Origin: JADKAV01 sp963769435
GTDB lineage: Bacteria > Actinomycetota > Actinomycetes > S36-B12 > UBA10799
Direction of reading: 5' to 3'
Assembly: GCA_963769435.1 (NCBI GenBank)
Contig: CAVYLN010000002.1
Span: 1,860,001 to 1,924,000 of the forward strand
Length of the DNA stretch: 64,000 nt
In this document: positions 19,477 to 30,337 of the stretch, piece by piece
How positions within the stretch are numbered: the first letter of the stretch is position 1
Layout: each line of letters begins with the position of its first letter
Translations under genes and position numbers: made by a program
Notes under the pieces: generated by a model
What the model saw: only the letters and a program-made list of their open reading frames with translations
What the model was told of the DNA's origin: nothing
The model's database searches: none

Positions 19477-19788
19477 CCGCTACCGTGGCAGCGTGGCGCA
19501 ACCCCGTGGAGGGGCTCGCGTTCCGCCTGCTGAGGAGACGGATCGGTGAGGAACCGAATGACGCCCCGGCACTGCTCGGCCTCCCCTGCACGGCGGTCGG
19601 TGACCAGCCTCCCGTGTCCGGATTTGCATGATGATCAAGGTCAATGCGGTCACGCTCCGCACGTCGGTGGCCATTCGCGCATGATCATCATGCAAATCCG
19701 GACACGCAACGGTGCCCACACCCGGGAGTTCGCAACTACGAGCACTCCCTGGGCTGCCGCTACCGTGGCAGCATGGCGCAACCCCGTG
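19477..19788 (+). repeat. Pair of 32-bp direct repeats spanning a gene start
   Basis: The 32 bases at 19477-19508 recur at 19757-19788 with one mismatch. The second copy covers the ribosome-entry region and first codons of the molybdoenzyme gene (ATGGCGCAACCCCGTG); the first has GTG in place of ATG and then diverges, encoding only VAQPRGGARVPPAEETDR before a stop at 19549. The single difference is exactly in the start codon. The 25-bp inverted repeat lies between the copies. The simplest reading is a local duplication of the gene's 5' end, possibly when the palindrome was acquired. Confidence 0.85.
19613..19706. repeat. Perfect 25-bp inverted repeat (palindromic element)
   Basis: Arms at 19613-19637 and 19682-19706 are exact reverse complements and include GTCCGGATTTGCATGATGAT; 44 bases separate them. 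The AT-rich arms differ in composition from the surrounding GC-rich DNA. Such a structure could be a strong terminator between the regulator and the molybdoenzyme gene, a miniature element with long terminal repeats, or a large regulator-binding site. No T-run follows and no coding capacity is evident. Confidence 0.9.
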
Positions 19789-21930
19789 TGAACGCCGCCG
19801 GCGGCCTGCCGGCGATCGCGTACGTGCTGAAGAAGGCGTGGGGGACCGGCGAGTTCACCGAAACCCTGCGGCGGCTCAAGTCCAAGAACACGTGCAAGAC
19901 CTGTGCGCTCGGCATGGGCGGGCAGAAGGGGGGCATGGTCAACGAGGCGGGCCATTTCCCCGAGGTCTGCAAGAAGTCGGTGCAGGCGCAGACCGCCGAC
20001 ATGCAACCCGGCGATCCCGGAGTCCTTCTTCGCGGCCAACGATCTCAACGCGCTGCGCCGGCTCAGCAGTGCGCAGGCTGAGAACCTCGGACGACTGGCC
20101 TTCCCGGTGGTGCTACGTCCGGGTCGGGACCGCTTCGAACGCGTCGGCTGGGCAGAGGCCCTGGACCTGGTCGGGACAGCGCTTGCGGGAAGCCGAGCCT
20201 GATCGCACGTTCTGGTACGCCAGCGGGCGTTCGGGCAACGAGTCGGCGTTCCTCATGCAGTTGGTGGCGAGGGCGTACGGGACGGCGAACATCCACAACT
20301 GCTCCTTCTACTGCCACAACGCATCGTCAGTGGCGCTGTCCGACATCTACGGCAGTGGCACCGCCTCCACGACGCTGGAAGATCTGTCGACCACGGACCT
20401 CGTGATCGTGGCCGGCGCGAACCCTGCCAGCAACCACCCACGGCTGGTCACCCAGCTCATCCGACTACGGCGGCGCGGCGGCAAGGTGATCGTCGTCAAC
20501 CCCATCTCGGAACTCGGGTTGCGGAGGTTCCGGCTCCCGTCGGACGCCCGCAGCCTCGCGGCCGGGTCGAAGGTCAGCGATCTCTACCTGCAACCGCGCA
20601 TTGGCGGAGACATCGCCCTGTTCACCGCACTGCTCAAGCTCGTGGACTCGGATGCGGACTATCTCGAACGGCACACCGCCGGACTGGAACCTGTGCGCGA
20701 GCATCTCGCAGCTCTCGATCTCGACGAGTTGGCCGACCGCAGTGGCGTCGCGGTGGACGACATCCGCACGGCCGCGGCGCTCGTCTCCGGCGCCGGCCGG
20801 GGGATCGCCATGTGGTCGATGGGGCTGACCCATCACGCGCACGGCACCGACAACATCCGGGCTCTGGGCAACCTGGTGCTCGCCCGCGGGTGGCTGGGCA
20901 GGCCCGGGGGCGGACTGATGCCCATCCGCGGACACTCGAACGTGCAAGGGGTGGGTTCGATGGGCGTCGCACCGGGTCTCAAGGATGCATTCGCCCGCGA
21001 GTTGGAGAGGCGCTTCGCGATCGACGTGCCGGACACGCCAGGGCAGGACACGTACGCGTCCATGCAGGCTGCCCACGCCGGGCGGATCGACGTCGCGGTG
21101 CTGGTCGGCGGGAATCTCTGGGGCAGTAATCCGGATTCGACGTGGGCGTCCGAGGCGTTGCGGAACGTCGGCCTGACGGTGGGGCTGACCACCAAACTCA
21201 ATCCCGGGCACTTCCACGGCAACGGCCGGACGTCGGTGCTGCTGCCCGTGCTCGCACGTGACGAGGAGTCCCAGGCCACGACGCAGGAGTCGATGTTCAA
21301 CTACGTGCGGCTCTCCTCCGGTGGGCGACCGTGCATCGCTGGCGAGATGCGTTCGGAGACCGACGTGCTGGCCTCACTTGCAGACGCGGCGATGGGCCGG
21401 GACCGGTTCGACTGGACGACGTTGCGTTCGCACACCTCGTTGCGGGAGTCGATCGCGGCCGTGGTGCCGGGGTATCAGGCGCTGGCGCGGGTCGAGACCG
21501 ACGGCGAGTTCCAGGTGTCCGGCCGCACGTTCCACGAGCCGCATTTCGACACACAGGACGGCAAGGCTCACTTCCACGTGGTCGAGGTGCCACCGGTCAC
21601 GAGGGCTTCCAGCTGATGACCATCCGGTCGGAGGGCCAGTTCAACACCGTGGTCTACGACGAGGAGGACCTGTACCGGGGGAATAGCGGTCGAGACGTGG
21701 TGATGCTGTGCGCGGCGGACGCCGACATGCTGGGAATCCGCGAAGGCGACCAGGTGGAGGTCACGAGTTCCACGGGCTCGATGCGGGTCACCGCGGCGAT
21801 CATCGACATTGCGCGGGGGGCGCTGGCGATGTACTACCCGGAGGCCAACGTCCTGGTCGATGCCCGCCTGGACGCGGAGTCCCGCACGCCGGCCTTCAAG
21901 TCGGTGCCGGTCGAATTGCGCCGGGTGTGA
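19773..21930 (+). CDS. FdhF/YdeP-type molybdopterin oxidoreductase (frameshifted)
   Basis: About 718 residues of the formate dehydrogenase-like molybdopterin family. The N-terminus has an Fe-S binding set (CKTCALGMGGQKGG, then GHFPEVCKKS). The likely molybdenum-site loop is NIHNCSFYCHNASSVAL, with Cys where classical formate dehydrogenases have Cys or selenocysteine. DLVIVAGANPASNHPR and GLTHHAHGTDNIRALGNLVL are family motifs, and a C-terminal dinucleotide-binding domain ends the protein. Breaks lie near 20015, 20180 and 21600. YdeP-like enzymes have no firmly known substrate; formate is one possibility. It needs the bis-MGD cofactor made by the genes at 1-3 kb. Confidence 0.85.
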
Positions 21931-21940
21931 CGGTCGCGGC

Positions 21941-22964
21941 TCAGCGCGCCGCCAGCAACTCGGCGATCTGGATCGCGTTCAGGGCCGCACCCTTGCGCAG
22001 GTTGTCGTTGCTGACGAAGAACGCGAGACCGTTCGCACCGTCCTGCCGGAACCTGCCGACGAACGACGGATCCTGGCCCGCGGCCTGCAGCGGGTTCGGC
22101 ACCTCGGTCACGATCGACGCCAGGTGCGTCCTGCAGCAACTGCCGGGCGCGGGCCACCGTTATCGGCCGTGCGAACTCGGCAATGATCGACAGGCTGTGA
22201 CCGGTGAACACCGGAACCCGCACGCACGTTCCGGAGACTCGAAGGTCCGGGATGTCGAGGATCTTGCGGCTCTCGTTGCGCAGTTTCTGCTCCTCGTCGG
22301 TCTCCCCGGACCCGTCGTCGACGAAGTTGCCGGCCTGCGCCAGCACGTTGAACGCGATGGTGCCGGGGAACTTGCGCGGCGTCGGGCATCCCGACCGCCT
22401 CACCGCTGTAGGTCAGTCTCGGCAGGGCGTCGTCCTTGGCGCCGGCCAGCACCTGTTCGTGCAGTTCGTTGACGCCGGCCAGGCCCGGCACCGGACACGG
22501 CCTGGTAGGTGCTGACCACGAGCCGGACGAGGCCGGCGTCCTCGTGCAGCGGCTTCAGCACCGGCATCGCGGCCATGGTGGTGCAGTTCGGGTTGGCGAC
22601 GATGCCCTTGGGGATCGAGTCGAGCGCGCCCGGGTTCACCTCGGCCACGACCAGCGGCACCTCTGGATCCATCCGCCAGGCCGACGAGTTGTCGACCACG
22701 ATCGCCCCCGCAGCGGCGACCTTCGGCGCGAGTTCCTTGCTGGTCGACCCGCCCGCGGAGAACAGGGCGATGTCGATCCCGGAGAAGTCGGCGGTGGCGG
22801 CGTCCTCCACGGTGATCTGCTCCTTCGCCCCAGGGCAGGGTCGTACCAGCACTGCGGGCTGAGGCGAAGTACCGCACGCTGTCCAGCGGGAAGTTGCGTT
22901 CGGCGAGCAGTGTGCGCATCACGCCGCCGACCTGACCTGTTGCTCCGAAGACTCCGACGATCAT
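21941..22964 (-). CDS. asd: Aspartate-semialdehyde dehydrogenase (frameshifted)
   Basis: Catalyses reduction of aspartyl phosphate to aspartate semialdehyde for lysine, diaminopimelate, threonine and methionine synthesis. The NADP-binding start is VGVFGATGQVGGVM, the catalytic Cys is in NPNCTTMAAMPVLKPLH, and the substrate-binding SGTCVRVPVFTGHSLS segment is present. The C-terminus ends AALNAIQIAELLAAR. At least three single-base errors (near 22840, 22490 and 22130) scatter the protein over all leftward frames. The combined length of about 340 residues is normal. This is a housekeeping gene between two accessory stretches and has no visible operon partner here. Confidence 0.92.
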
Positions 22965-23105
22965 GGATCAAGGGTATCGGGGCGAACAGGCGGTGCTTGT
23001 GCGGTGCCGCTGGTCACCGGCGGCGGTCGACCCGCCGAGCGGTTCGTCGAGAAGTGCGCCGTACGGTTCTTCTGCTACCCATCATGGTTGTCTACTCCTT
23101 CGGTT

Positions 23106-23633
23106 TCAGGTCCGCGCCAATTCGTGCCCAGCGACCTCGTCGGCTGCCAGAAGGCCGATCTCCACCAGGTCCAAGGGGCTTATGAAGCCGTCGTCCACGC
23201 GATGTCCACCCGCCCGTGCGATCGCGTCACGCAGGGGGACGGCCCAGTGGTGTTCGATCAAGATGAGGGCAGCTGCGCTGTCATCGGGAATACCGGCGAG
23301 GACATCCCAGTCGGCGTTCTCCTCGATGACATCGATCCCCGATGCGCCGACCTCGGCGCCGAGTGCCGCGCCGGCCTCCATGCCTTCCTCGCCGTCGAAA
23401 CCAAGACCGATCAATGCGCCGATGGTTGCGCCGTATTCGACCTCATCCTCGGCGGTCAGCGTGTCCAGGTGGGTCACGGACAAGTCGCCGTCCGCGTCCT
23501 TGTAGACGACCATCGCGTCGATCACCTTGATGGTGTCGGCCTCCCGCAGGCGTGCCAACTCAGCGGCGATCTCACCTTCGAAGTCCGGCTGGTTGAATCC
23601 GATGACCAACAACTGCACTGGACCGATGCTCAT
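23106..23633 (-). CDS. DUF6325/DUF1269-type protein
   Basis: An intact acidic protein of 175 residues starting MSIGPVQLLVIGFNQPDFEG. The pattern matches the actinobacterial DUF6325 family: an N-terminal beta-strand (LLVIGF), a DADTIKVIDAMVVYKDADGD-like segment, a central glycine/alanine stretch (YGATIGALIGLGFDGEEG) and a second half with ILIEHHWAVPLRDAIARAGG. No catalytic residues are apparent. A relative lies at 34 kb and a related domain begins the sulfatase at 37.8 kb, so the family is over-represented in this region. A role in membrane or stress response is only suggested by company. Confidence 0.8.
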   Translation of the reverse strand: MSIGPVQLLVIGFNQPDFEGEIAAELARLREADTIKVIDAMVVYKDADGDLSVTHLDTLTAEDEVEYGATIGALIGLGFDGEEGMEAGAALGAEVGASGIDVIEENADWDVLAGIPDDSAAALILIEHHWAVPLRDAIARAGGHRVDDGFISPLDLVEIGLLAADEVAGHELART

Positions 23634-23664
23634 GACCACTCCTTCATGTCGTGTGCGGTCAGTG

Positions 23665-25015
23665 TCAAGCGTTCGCGGGGGTCGGCGAATCCCCCTGGGC
23701 GGGGGAAACCTCCTCGTCGGTACCGGAGGCGAAGATCTGGATGACGAACAGAACGGCCAGCAGCACGACGGTGGTCCACAGGATCAGACCGGGTGTCTTG
23801 TACCGCTGCAGCATGATGAACACCAGCGCGGCCAGGGAGGCTGCGAGGCGCAGGCCGGTCGCCTGTGCAGCCACCCACTGACGCGCTCCGGTCATGGCCA
23901 GGCCCAGGGATTCCAACCAGCCCTGAATGGCGGCGGCGGCCTTGACCGGCACCGACCGCACGCCCGTGGCGACGCGGCCGGCTCCCATGACGAGTCCGCC
24001 GAACATGATCACAACACCGCCCGCAGCACCGGCCCACAGGGACTGGCGAAGGAAGGTTGTGAACGTGTCGAAGAAGGCCGTGGCCGCGGCGTTGTTGACG
24101 GTGACCGGCAGCGAGTTGAGGTATTCGATCCTGGCGAACCCGAGCATCGCGGCACCGGCGGCCATCGCTGCGGTGAGGCCGAAGCCGAACCAGGCCAGTG
24201 CGGTGCTCCGGTTGTGACTCACGAACACCCCGATGATGGCCATCGACATCGCGATCAGCGGCAACCAGAAACCGAGGGTGTTCAAGACCGAGTACGCCCT
24301 CTGGATCGCCGTGGCATTGGGCGCGTTGAACAAGACGATGGTCTGGTCGACGGTCGGGATCTTCTCAGCGACGGTGAAGCCACTGCTGATCAGTTGCTGT
24401 TTGACCTGGTCGATCAGGTTGCCGAGGTTGAGCACCACCTGGTTGTTCTCGAGCCCGACCGCGTTGTTGCTGTAGTCGCCTTCCAGCGCGTTCTGCAGGC
24501 TCTGGTGCACCAACGTGTTGGCCTCGGACCCAGGCGGCCGCGAACTGGTCGGACTGCACCACCTTCGCGACCGCATCCTCGGTGTACGACTCGATCCCGG
24601 AGTTGATCGGTCCGGTCAGCGCCTGCAGCGCTGCCCTCTGCTGAGCGGTCAGGTCCCGGTTCTGGGAGATGGTGGCCACGGCCTCACTGGTCAGCGCGGG
24701 CACGTCGACGTACTTGAAGACCTCGTCGGTGATGCGCGCGTGACCGCTTGCTGGATCGCCGGATCGGATGCCAACGGGGCCACCGTCTCCACGTACCGGT
24801 TGGTGTCGGTGACCTCGCCGCGCGCCCACACGGACACCACCGACAGGGGTGCCAGCAGGCACGCGACCACGATCAGCACAGTGGACCAGAAGGTGCGCAC
24901 CCAACGCCGCTTCGGTTTCGGCGCGCTCGGCGCCTGCTCCCACTTGCTTCTGCAGTCGCGCAACTTCGTCTTGCAGCCTCCGGATCTCGTCCCTGGCCGC
25001 GGCATCCTCGCTCAT
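23665..25015 (-). CDS. Membrane protein with N-terminal coiled coil (frameshifted)
   Basis: The protein starts MSEDAAARDEIRRLQDEVAR, a short coiled coil, then one transmembrane helix (TFWSTVLIVVACLLAPLSVV), a ~230-residue extracytoplasmic domain rich in helices (ALTSEAVATISQNRDLTAQQ and VVLNLGNLIDQVKQQL), and three or four C-terminal helices, ending in an acidic tail. ATG 25015 is preceded by GGGAGGA. Breaks occur near 24940, 24740 and 24525. I recognise the architecture from hypothetical actinobacterial integral membrane proteins but not a function. It lies directly downstream of the alkylation repair gene on the same strand, with repeat copy 1 in the gap. Confidence 0.75.
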
Positions 25016-25132
25016 GTGTGTCCTCCCGTGCCGATCGTGCCCGTTGCACATTGCGGCAGGCATCACCTGCCCCGGGTGAATCCTGCCACCGGCTCAGACG
25101 GGTCAAGGCTGAGCGTGTGGTCCCTGCGGCAC

Positions 25133-25205
25133 GAGGTTGGAGGTTGTGCACCAGGTTGGAGGTGCCACGCGTGCGTTCTCCAACCTCGTGAACGTTCTCC
25201 AACGT
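25133..25205. repeat. GTTGGAGAAC palindromic repeat, copy 1
   Basis: A 73-bp element made of GTTGGAG-type units in inverted array around the core CCACGCGTGCG, ending in GTTCTCCAAC. The right half is nearly identical to copy 3 and the core is identical to copy 2. The left arm has drifted (GAGGTTGTGCACCAG), so symmetry is imperfect. It begins nine bases beyond the stop of the alkylation repair gene, in a position where it could fold as a 3' hairpin. Confidence 0.85.
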
Positions 25206-25213
25206 CGCGGCTT

Positions 25214-26260
25214 TCACGCCGGCACGACTCGGACCACACCCAACTCCTGCTCACGACCGTTGATGAGAACGCCGACCCGGTGCGGACCCGGGTAGTGCCT
25301 GCGGGTGCTGTGCTGGGCGAAACTGATGGACCGGCGGATCACGGCGGAGCCGTCCACCTGGACCTCGCCACCCTTGAAGACCTTGCGACCGGTCCCGCCG
25401 CCGGCCTTCACGAAATCCACCACGACATCGACCAGGACCCGGTCGTGACCGCTCAACTCGATGGCCAGGCGCAGGCTGTCGCCGATAGCCAGATGCGGCG
25501 GCAGTACAGCAGTGGCCAGAACCTCCGACCGACCGTATCCAAGGATCGCCAGCGCCTCGGGGTCACCGGCCTTGATCAGGGTGCGCAGCCCGCGCCGGAC
25601 CAGTCGCTCCCGGCCGGGCTACCAGTCTGCGGCCACTTCGAGTGCTCGATGGGGGTGGTCCTTGGAGATGTCGTTGAGGTTGTTGCCGACTGAGCGCAAC
25701 ACGTATTCCGATTCATCGTCCTTGAGGAGGTCCAGCAACGCGATGACCGGCTCCGGATCGGCCCGGAACTGCGGCAGGTGCGCTGCCCACGGCAGTCGTG
25801 GGCGCGTGCCCTCGCTGACCAGTCGGCGTACGTGTTCGTCAGGATCGTTCGCCCACCCGCGCAGGCGTTCCATCGTCTCGGGGTACTCGCTGATGAACGC
25901 CCTGATGCAGAACTCGGCGGTGAACACCTTGGTGAGGCGGTGCATGGCGGACATCGACTCCTCGAACGCCGGCAGGCCGTAGGTGGCGATGAAGAACGAA
26001 TGTGGGTTGTAGAAGAACCCGTCCATGCCGACGGGCCGTTCGGCACCGATGGCGGCCGCGACCTGACGCACCGCGGTCGCAGGGTCGGGGTCCAGGTACC
26101 GCGCCATCACATCGGCGACCCGACGGCCACGATCCATGAGCTCCAATCCGTCGAAGCCTTCGAGGCACTCGTCGACGAATCCGGTGGGGTCGACCGGAAG
26201 ACTGGCCGCGATCCGCTCCACCGTGCGGGCTCCGAAATGGTTCTTCAGCGGCTCGGCCAT
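25214..26260 (-). CDS. DNA alkylation repair protein, HEAT-repeat type, with in-frame TAG
   Basis: The first 213 residues are typical of the AlkD-related DNA alkylation repair family: MAEPLKNHFGARTVERIAAS, SEYPETMERLRGWANDPDEH with RRLVSEGTRPRLPWA, and SVGNNLNDISKDHP. At 25619-25621 a TAG follows VAADW, yet the same frame continues with matching sequence (RERLVRRGLRTLIKAGDP and a final RRISFAQHS-like segment) to 25214, giving 348 codons. This is a substitution, not an indel. It is either a sequencing error or a truncating mutation that removes the C-terminal third. It is divergent from the HIT gene with ~24 bp between. Confidence 0.8.
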
Positions 26261-26284
26261 GCCGCACAGCCTATGCTCGCCAGC

Positions 26285-26683
26285 ATGTGCATCTTCTGCG
26301 CCATCGTCAACGGCGACCTACCCTCCCATCAGATCGCGCAGACCGATCGGGCGCTCGCCTTCATGGACATCAACCCGGCGACCCGCGGACATGCTCTTGT
26401 CATCCCCAAGCAGCACGTGGCAGATCTTGCCGAGATAGAACCCGATGAATTGGCCCACTGCACCCTGCTCGCACAGGACGTCGCCCGCCGGGCGCTCGGG
26501 CGGTTGGGCGCCGACGGCGTGAACCTGGTGAACGCCTGTGGGACCGCGGCCTGGCAGACGGTCTTCCACTTCCACATCCACGTCGTCCCGCGCTATGCCG
26601 GGAAGGACGGGCTGCAGATGCCGTGGATTCCGACGCCCGGTGATCCGGCGCAGATCGCCGAGGCGGCCCGCGTGTTGCGGTGA
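26285..26683 (+). CDS. HIT family protein
   Basis: A 132-residue histidine-triad nucleotide-binding protein. The N-terminal CIFCAIVNGDLPSHQI gives a zinc-binding C-x2-C, and the active site HFHIHVVPR carries the His-phi-His-phi-His motif. These enzymes hydrolyse aminoacyl- or alkyl-adenylates or dinucleoside polyphosphates. ATG 26285 is preferred; an in-frame ATG four codons upstream (26273) is possible. The gene is intact. Confidence 0.93.
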   Translation: MCIFCAIVNGDLPSHQIAQTDRALAFMDINPATRGHALVIPKQHVADLAEIEPDELAHCTLLAQDVARRALGRLGADGVNLVNACGTAAWQTVFHFHIHVVPRYAGKDGLQMPWIPTPGDPAQIAEAARVLR

Positions 26684-26687
26684 TCGA

Positions 26688-28870
26688 TCAGTTCCAGCCT
26701 TCGGCGAGATCCTGCGCCTGCCGCCTCGATGCCACTCCGAGTTTGCGGTAGATGGACACGGTGTGGCTCTTGACGGTCTCCCGGGAAAGGAACAGTTGCC
26801 CGGCGATCTCGCTGAGGGTCATCCGGCTCGTGAGGAGCTCCCACACCCGCAATTCCGCGGGGCTCAGTTGCTGCAGCGGGCTCATCGCCGCGTATTCCCG
26901 ACGCGCCCGAGCGGCCCATTGCCTGCACAGCACGCCATCTGCGTTCGCCGATTCGTCACACCAGGTGATGTACTCCCGATATCCGGCCAGGTCGCCGATG
27001 CGTGTGCACGCGAATGCCAGCACCGCGCCGGCCAAAGGTCGGTACCAGGGCAAGAGTTCCTCCAGGCCCGGTTGCACCTGGTTCTGCGCCTCGATCGCGG
27101 CGTGAGTGTCCGAAGCCCGGCCCCGCAGCGCCGATAGCGCCACACGCCCGATCGCAAGTACACCGCTGGTGGACTGCATGCGATCGAGGTCGTGGAGGGC
27201 GTAGACCGCCAACGACGCCGCGATCGAGTCACACCCGGCCGTGTCCTGACCCTGCACTATTTGCAGCATGCCCAGCAGAGCCAAGGACTCGACCTCTGAG
27301 GAAGTTGCTCCAGCCGACTTGGCAACCGCTGCTGCCCGTTTCATCGCCTCCTCAGCCCGGGGGTCTCCGATCAGCGCCAGGTTCAGCCCATGGATCATTG
27401 CGGCGAGTGCCCGCGTCGGATCGTCTCCGGACATCGCACCCAGCGCTGCTCCGGCGAGTTCGGCCGATTCGTGCGGTCCCTGCAGGCCGTGGCCCGTCAC
27501 CGCGAGCAGTAGTGCAAGATGCGGGCCAGTGGCCGAAGACGTCAGATCGTCGCGCCAATCGGTCGGCATGGCGTCCAGCGTCGCATCTGTGTAGCGCAGG
27601 ACATTGCCGAAGTCGCTGGCGGCCAAGTTCGCCCAGGCTGCGGTCATGCTGAGTGGGGCTACCTTGGCGACGGCCCTCTCATCGACCCGCTCCAGCCAGT
27701 CCTGGACAGTCGCCGTTCTGCCCTGCAAGAGGCACAGTCTGGACGCCGGCCACAGAACCTCACCCATGGTGTCCCAATCACCGGAAGCCAAGGCGAACTG
27801 CACTGCGGTGTCCAGGTGGCCACGATCCAGGTACCATCTCGCGGCTCGGGAGCGGACGGCCTGCAAGCGCTCGGGATCTTCTCTGCCCAGCAGGGCGACC
27901 GCGCATGCAATCAGCAGCGGGTGGTAGCGGTACCAGTCGTCCTCGATGTTCTGCATCAGTACGGTCGTGATCTCGGTGCCGAGGAAGTGCGCCGTCCGTC
28001 GGGCACCAGTCGCGTATAGGGCAAGGTCGACATTGACGGTGCCCAGTGCAGCGGTCTCGCACACGAAGGCCCGAAGCTCCCCAGTCATAGGATTCAGGAC
28101 CTCGGTCTCGATGAACTCCTTGATCACTTCAGGGGTCACAGTGGTGCCCGGTCCGGCCGTCTGCGAGAGCAGGTACACCGCGACCGGCCAGCCCTCGGTC
28201 GCTGACTGCACCTTCTCGACGTCCTCGTCGCGTCACGGGCGCCTGGGTGAACTGCTCCAGTGCGGCTCGAGTCTGGGCGGTCGTGAACGTGAGGTCCGAC
28301 GCATGTGACCTCGGCGACTCGGCCCTGGCCCTGCCAGAGCGGAAGTGGGATGCCCGGCAGGCGCCTGCCGACGAATGCCGTCTGGGATCCCACGGGCAGC
28401 GACTCGACCAGGGACCTGAGCACGTGCGGGGATTGCTCGCCCTCGATGAGTTGCATCTCGTCCAAGACAACCGTGACAGGACCCGCGAGCCCACTGACCA
28501 CCTGTCTGAACTGGGGGAGCACGGTACGCGAGAAGGCAGGCTCGAGCAGGGTCGTCGCGCTCGGGGGCGCCTGGAAGTCGTCGAGGGCGTGTTCCAATCC
28601 CGCCCGGATCGTCGCCATCAGGACGAGGGCATCGCTGTCAGCCTGGTCGAGGGTGATCCAGACAACGGGCCGATCCGATCGGGACGCCCACTGGATCGCC
28701 AGAGTGGTTTTCCCGAAGCCGGCAGGCGCACGGATCGCAAGGATCTCTGCGCGTGCGATGCGTTCGTCGTCCAGCAGGTCTCGGCGAGGCAGTTCGGTGT
28801 GCCAGATCCTCGGGGGGCGTAGTTTCGGGGTTGGCGTGCCGAAGGCTGCCAAAGAGTCGATCCGGTCCAC
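26688..28870 (-). CDS. MalT/LuxR-type ATP-dependent transcriptional regulator (frameshifted)
   Basis: A large signal-transduction ATPase of about 728 residues. The N-terminal STAND NTPase has Walker A APAGFGKTTLAIQ and Walker B VVLDEMQLI; a middle helical-repeat domain follows; the C-terminal LuxR HTH reads ELLTSRMTLSEIAGQLFLSR, then ETVKSHTVSIYRKLGV. Breaks lie near 28310 and 28225. The start is taken as GTG 28870 (VDRIDSLAAFG) behind GGGAGGTG. MalT-type proteins activate transcription after binding a small inducer. Its targets are unknown; no neighbouring gene is an obvious partner. Confidence 0.85.
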
Positions 28871-29081
28871 GGCCACCACCTCCCGTCCCTTCGCTGACGC
28901 CCGGGGGCAACGACCCGGCACCGATCGGATTGTGGATCAATGTATTCCCAATCATCACCGGGGGCGAAGAGCACCATGCCACCGGCCATCTGGTCGAGCA
29001 GAATCAGTTCTTCCCCGATGTGGCCTCCTGGCAGGCCGACCGCGCTGCGGACCCCGGGTCCATGGTGGCCGCAGCGTGCGC
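28871..29081. other. Spacer upstream of the LuxR-type gene
   Basis: A ~210-bp gap between the start of the LuxR-type gene and the 3' end of the transporter gene. It presumably carries the promoter of the regulator. A rightward open stretch here would encode IGLWINVFPIITGGEEHHAT and more, which looks faintly protein-like but has no start, ribosome site or family match that I recognise. Confidence 0.4.
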
Positions 29082-30337
29082 TCAGAGGTCAGAGTCGGCG
29101 ACCTTCGTGACCACGTGTGGGTTGGCCTCGGTCTTGGCCGCCTCGTCCGCCTCGGTGTAATCGCCGTCGTAGGGCGAGAAGTATGCCAGGGGGTATCGCC
29201 GCGAGAAGTTCTTCATGAAGGACGTGATCAGAGCCGCGATCGGCAACGACATGAATGCCAGCATCGGTCCGCCGATCGCACCACCGGCCATCGCGGCGCC
29301 GAACGCGATGCCGCCATTGATCTCCATCGTCCTTGCGCTGATCTTCGGACTCAGGAAGTAGTTCTCGAGTTGCTGGTAGATCAGTGTCCAGATCAGCAGG
29401 ATCGCAGCCGACGTCAGGCCTTGGATCCCCCACGTGATGATGATCGGGACGGCTGCCCCGATGTAGGTGCCGATCGCAGGGATGAACTCTGCGACGAATC
29501 CCTTCGAAGATCGACAAGGGCAGGGCGATCTTCCAGTCCACGTCCACCAGAAGCATCACGAAGAAGAAGAGTCCGCCGTTGATGATCATCAGGAGAAGGC
29601 GCGAGTAGAGGTAGCCGCCGGTCTGTTCGATGGCGGTGTCCCAGGCCCAGCCCAGTCGCTGTTGGCGCTCCGGGGCGAACCTGCGCAGGATGGCCCGGCG
29701 GATCTGCGGGGCGTCGGCTGCGAAGTAGAACGCGAACATGGCGATGGTGAAGAACTGGAAGATGAGTCCGATCGTGTTCCCGGCGAAGCCCATGATGTCG
29801 CTGGCGTTGTTCTGGACCCAGTCCTTCACGTTCTGCTCAGCCTGTGGCGAACGCGGGGTCGGTCTTGGACGTCGGGAAGTCGGTGTTGAACTGATCGTTG
29901 ATCTGCGGGATCGCGGACTTGAAGGTGTTCGACATCTCACCGGCGACGTTGACGAGTCCCGGGATCATGATGAAAGTCAGAACGATCAGAAAGGTCGCCG
30001 AGAGCAGGAAGACCAGACCGGTTGCGGCCCCGCGTTTCATGCCCCGCTTCATGTGGAGGTGATTCACAGCGGGCTCCATCGCGATCCCGAAGAACGCTGC
30101 GATGAACAGCATGCTGAGGAGGCTGCGGGCCTTCGTGGCCATGATCAGCAGGACGGCGACGATCAGAACCACCAGCACGACCCGCCAGATGATCTTGCGG
30201 ACCATCGGCATCACCCAGTCCGGCGCCTCCGCGACCGGAGTCGGTGCCGGGGTGTCCGGTCGGTCGGGCAACGCGTCACCGAAAGCTGCTGCGGGCACTG
30301 CTGGAGCCTTGCCGTCGTCTGGCCTCGACTCGTTCAT
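29082..30337 (-). CDS. AI-2E/PerM family membrane transporter (frameshifted)
   Basis: About 418 residues with the AI-2E family layout: a proline-rich cytoplasmic N-terminus, two N-terminal helices (VLVVLIVAVLLIMATKA), a periplasmic helical stretch (SPQAEQNVKDWVQNNASDI), a cluster of helices and the conserved LENYFLSPKISARTMEIN followed by GGPMLAFMSLPIAALI near the C-terminus. Breaks are near 29850 and 29505. Members export diverse solutes or act as sodium/proton antiporters; substrate cannot be predicted here. The acidic tail ends VTKVADSDL. Confidence 0.9.

Noticed and set aside
19546..19791. 81-codon rightward frame through the 25-bp palindrome
   Set aside because: Its sequence simply reads the palindrome and direct repeat; composition is not protein-like.
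20283..20345. Selenocysteine insertion in the FdhF-like protein
   Set aside because: The expected position reads Cys codons (CSFYCHNAS) and no TGA or SECIS-like stem is present.
23665..26260. Operon of alkylation repair and membrane protein genes as a defence system
   Set aside because: No nuclease, ATPase or other effector accompanies them; adjacency alone does not support it.
28753..29160. Rightward frame with IGLWINVFPIITGGEE
   Set aside because: Looks protein-like for ~40 residues but has no ribosome site, overlaps the LuxR-type gene start and matches no family I know.
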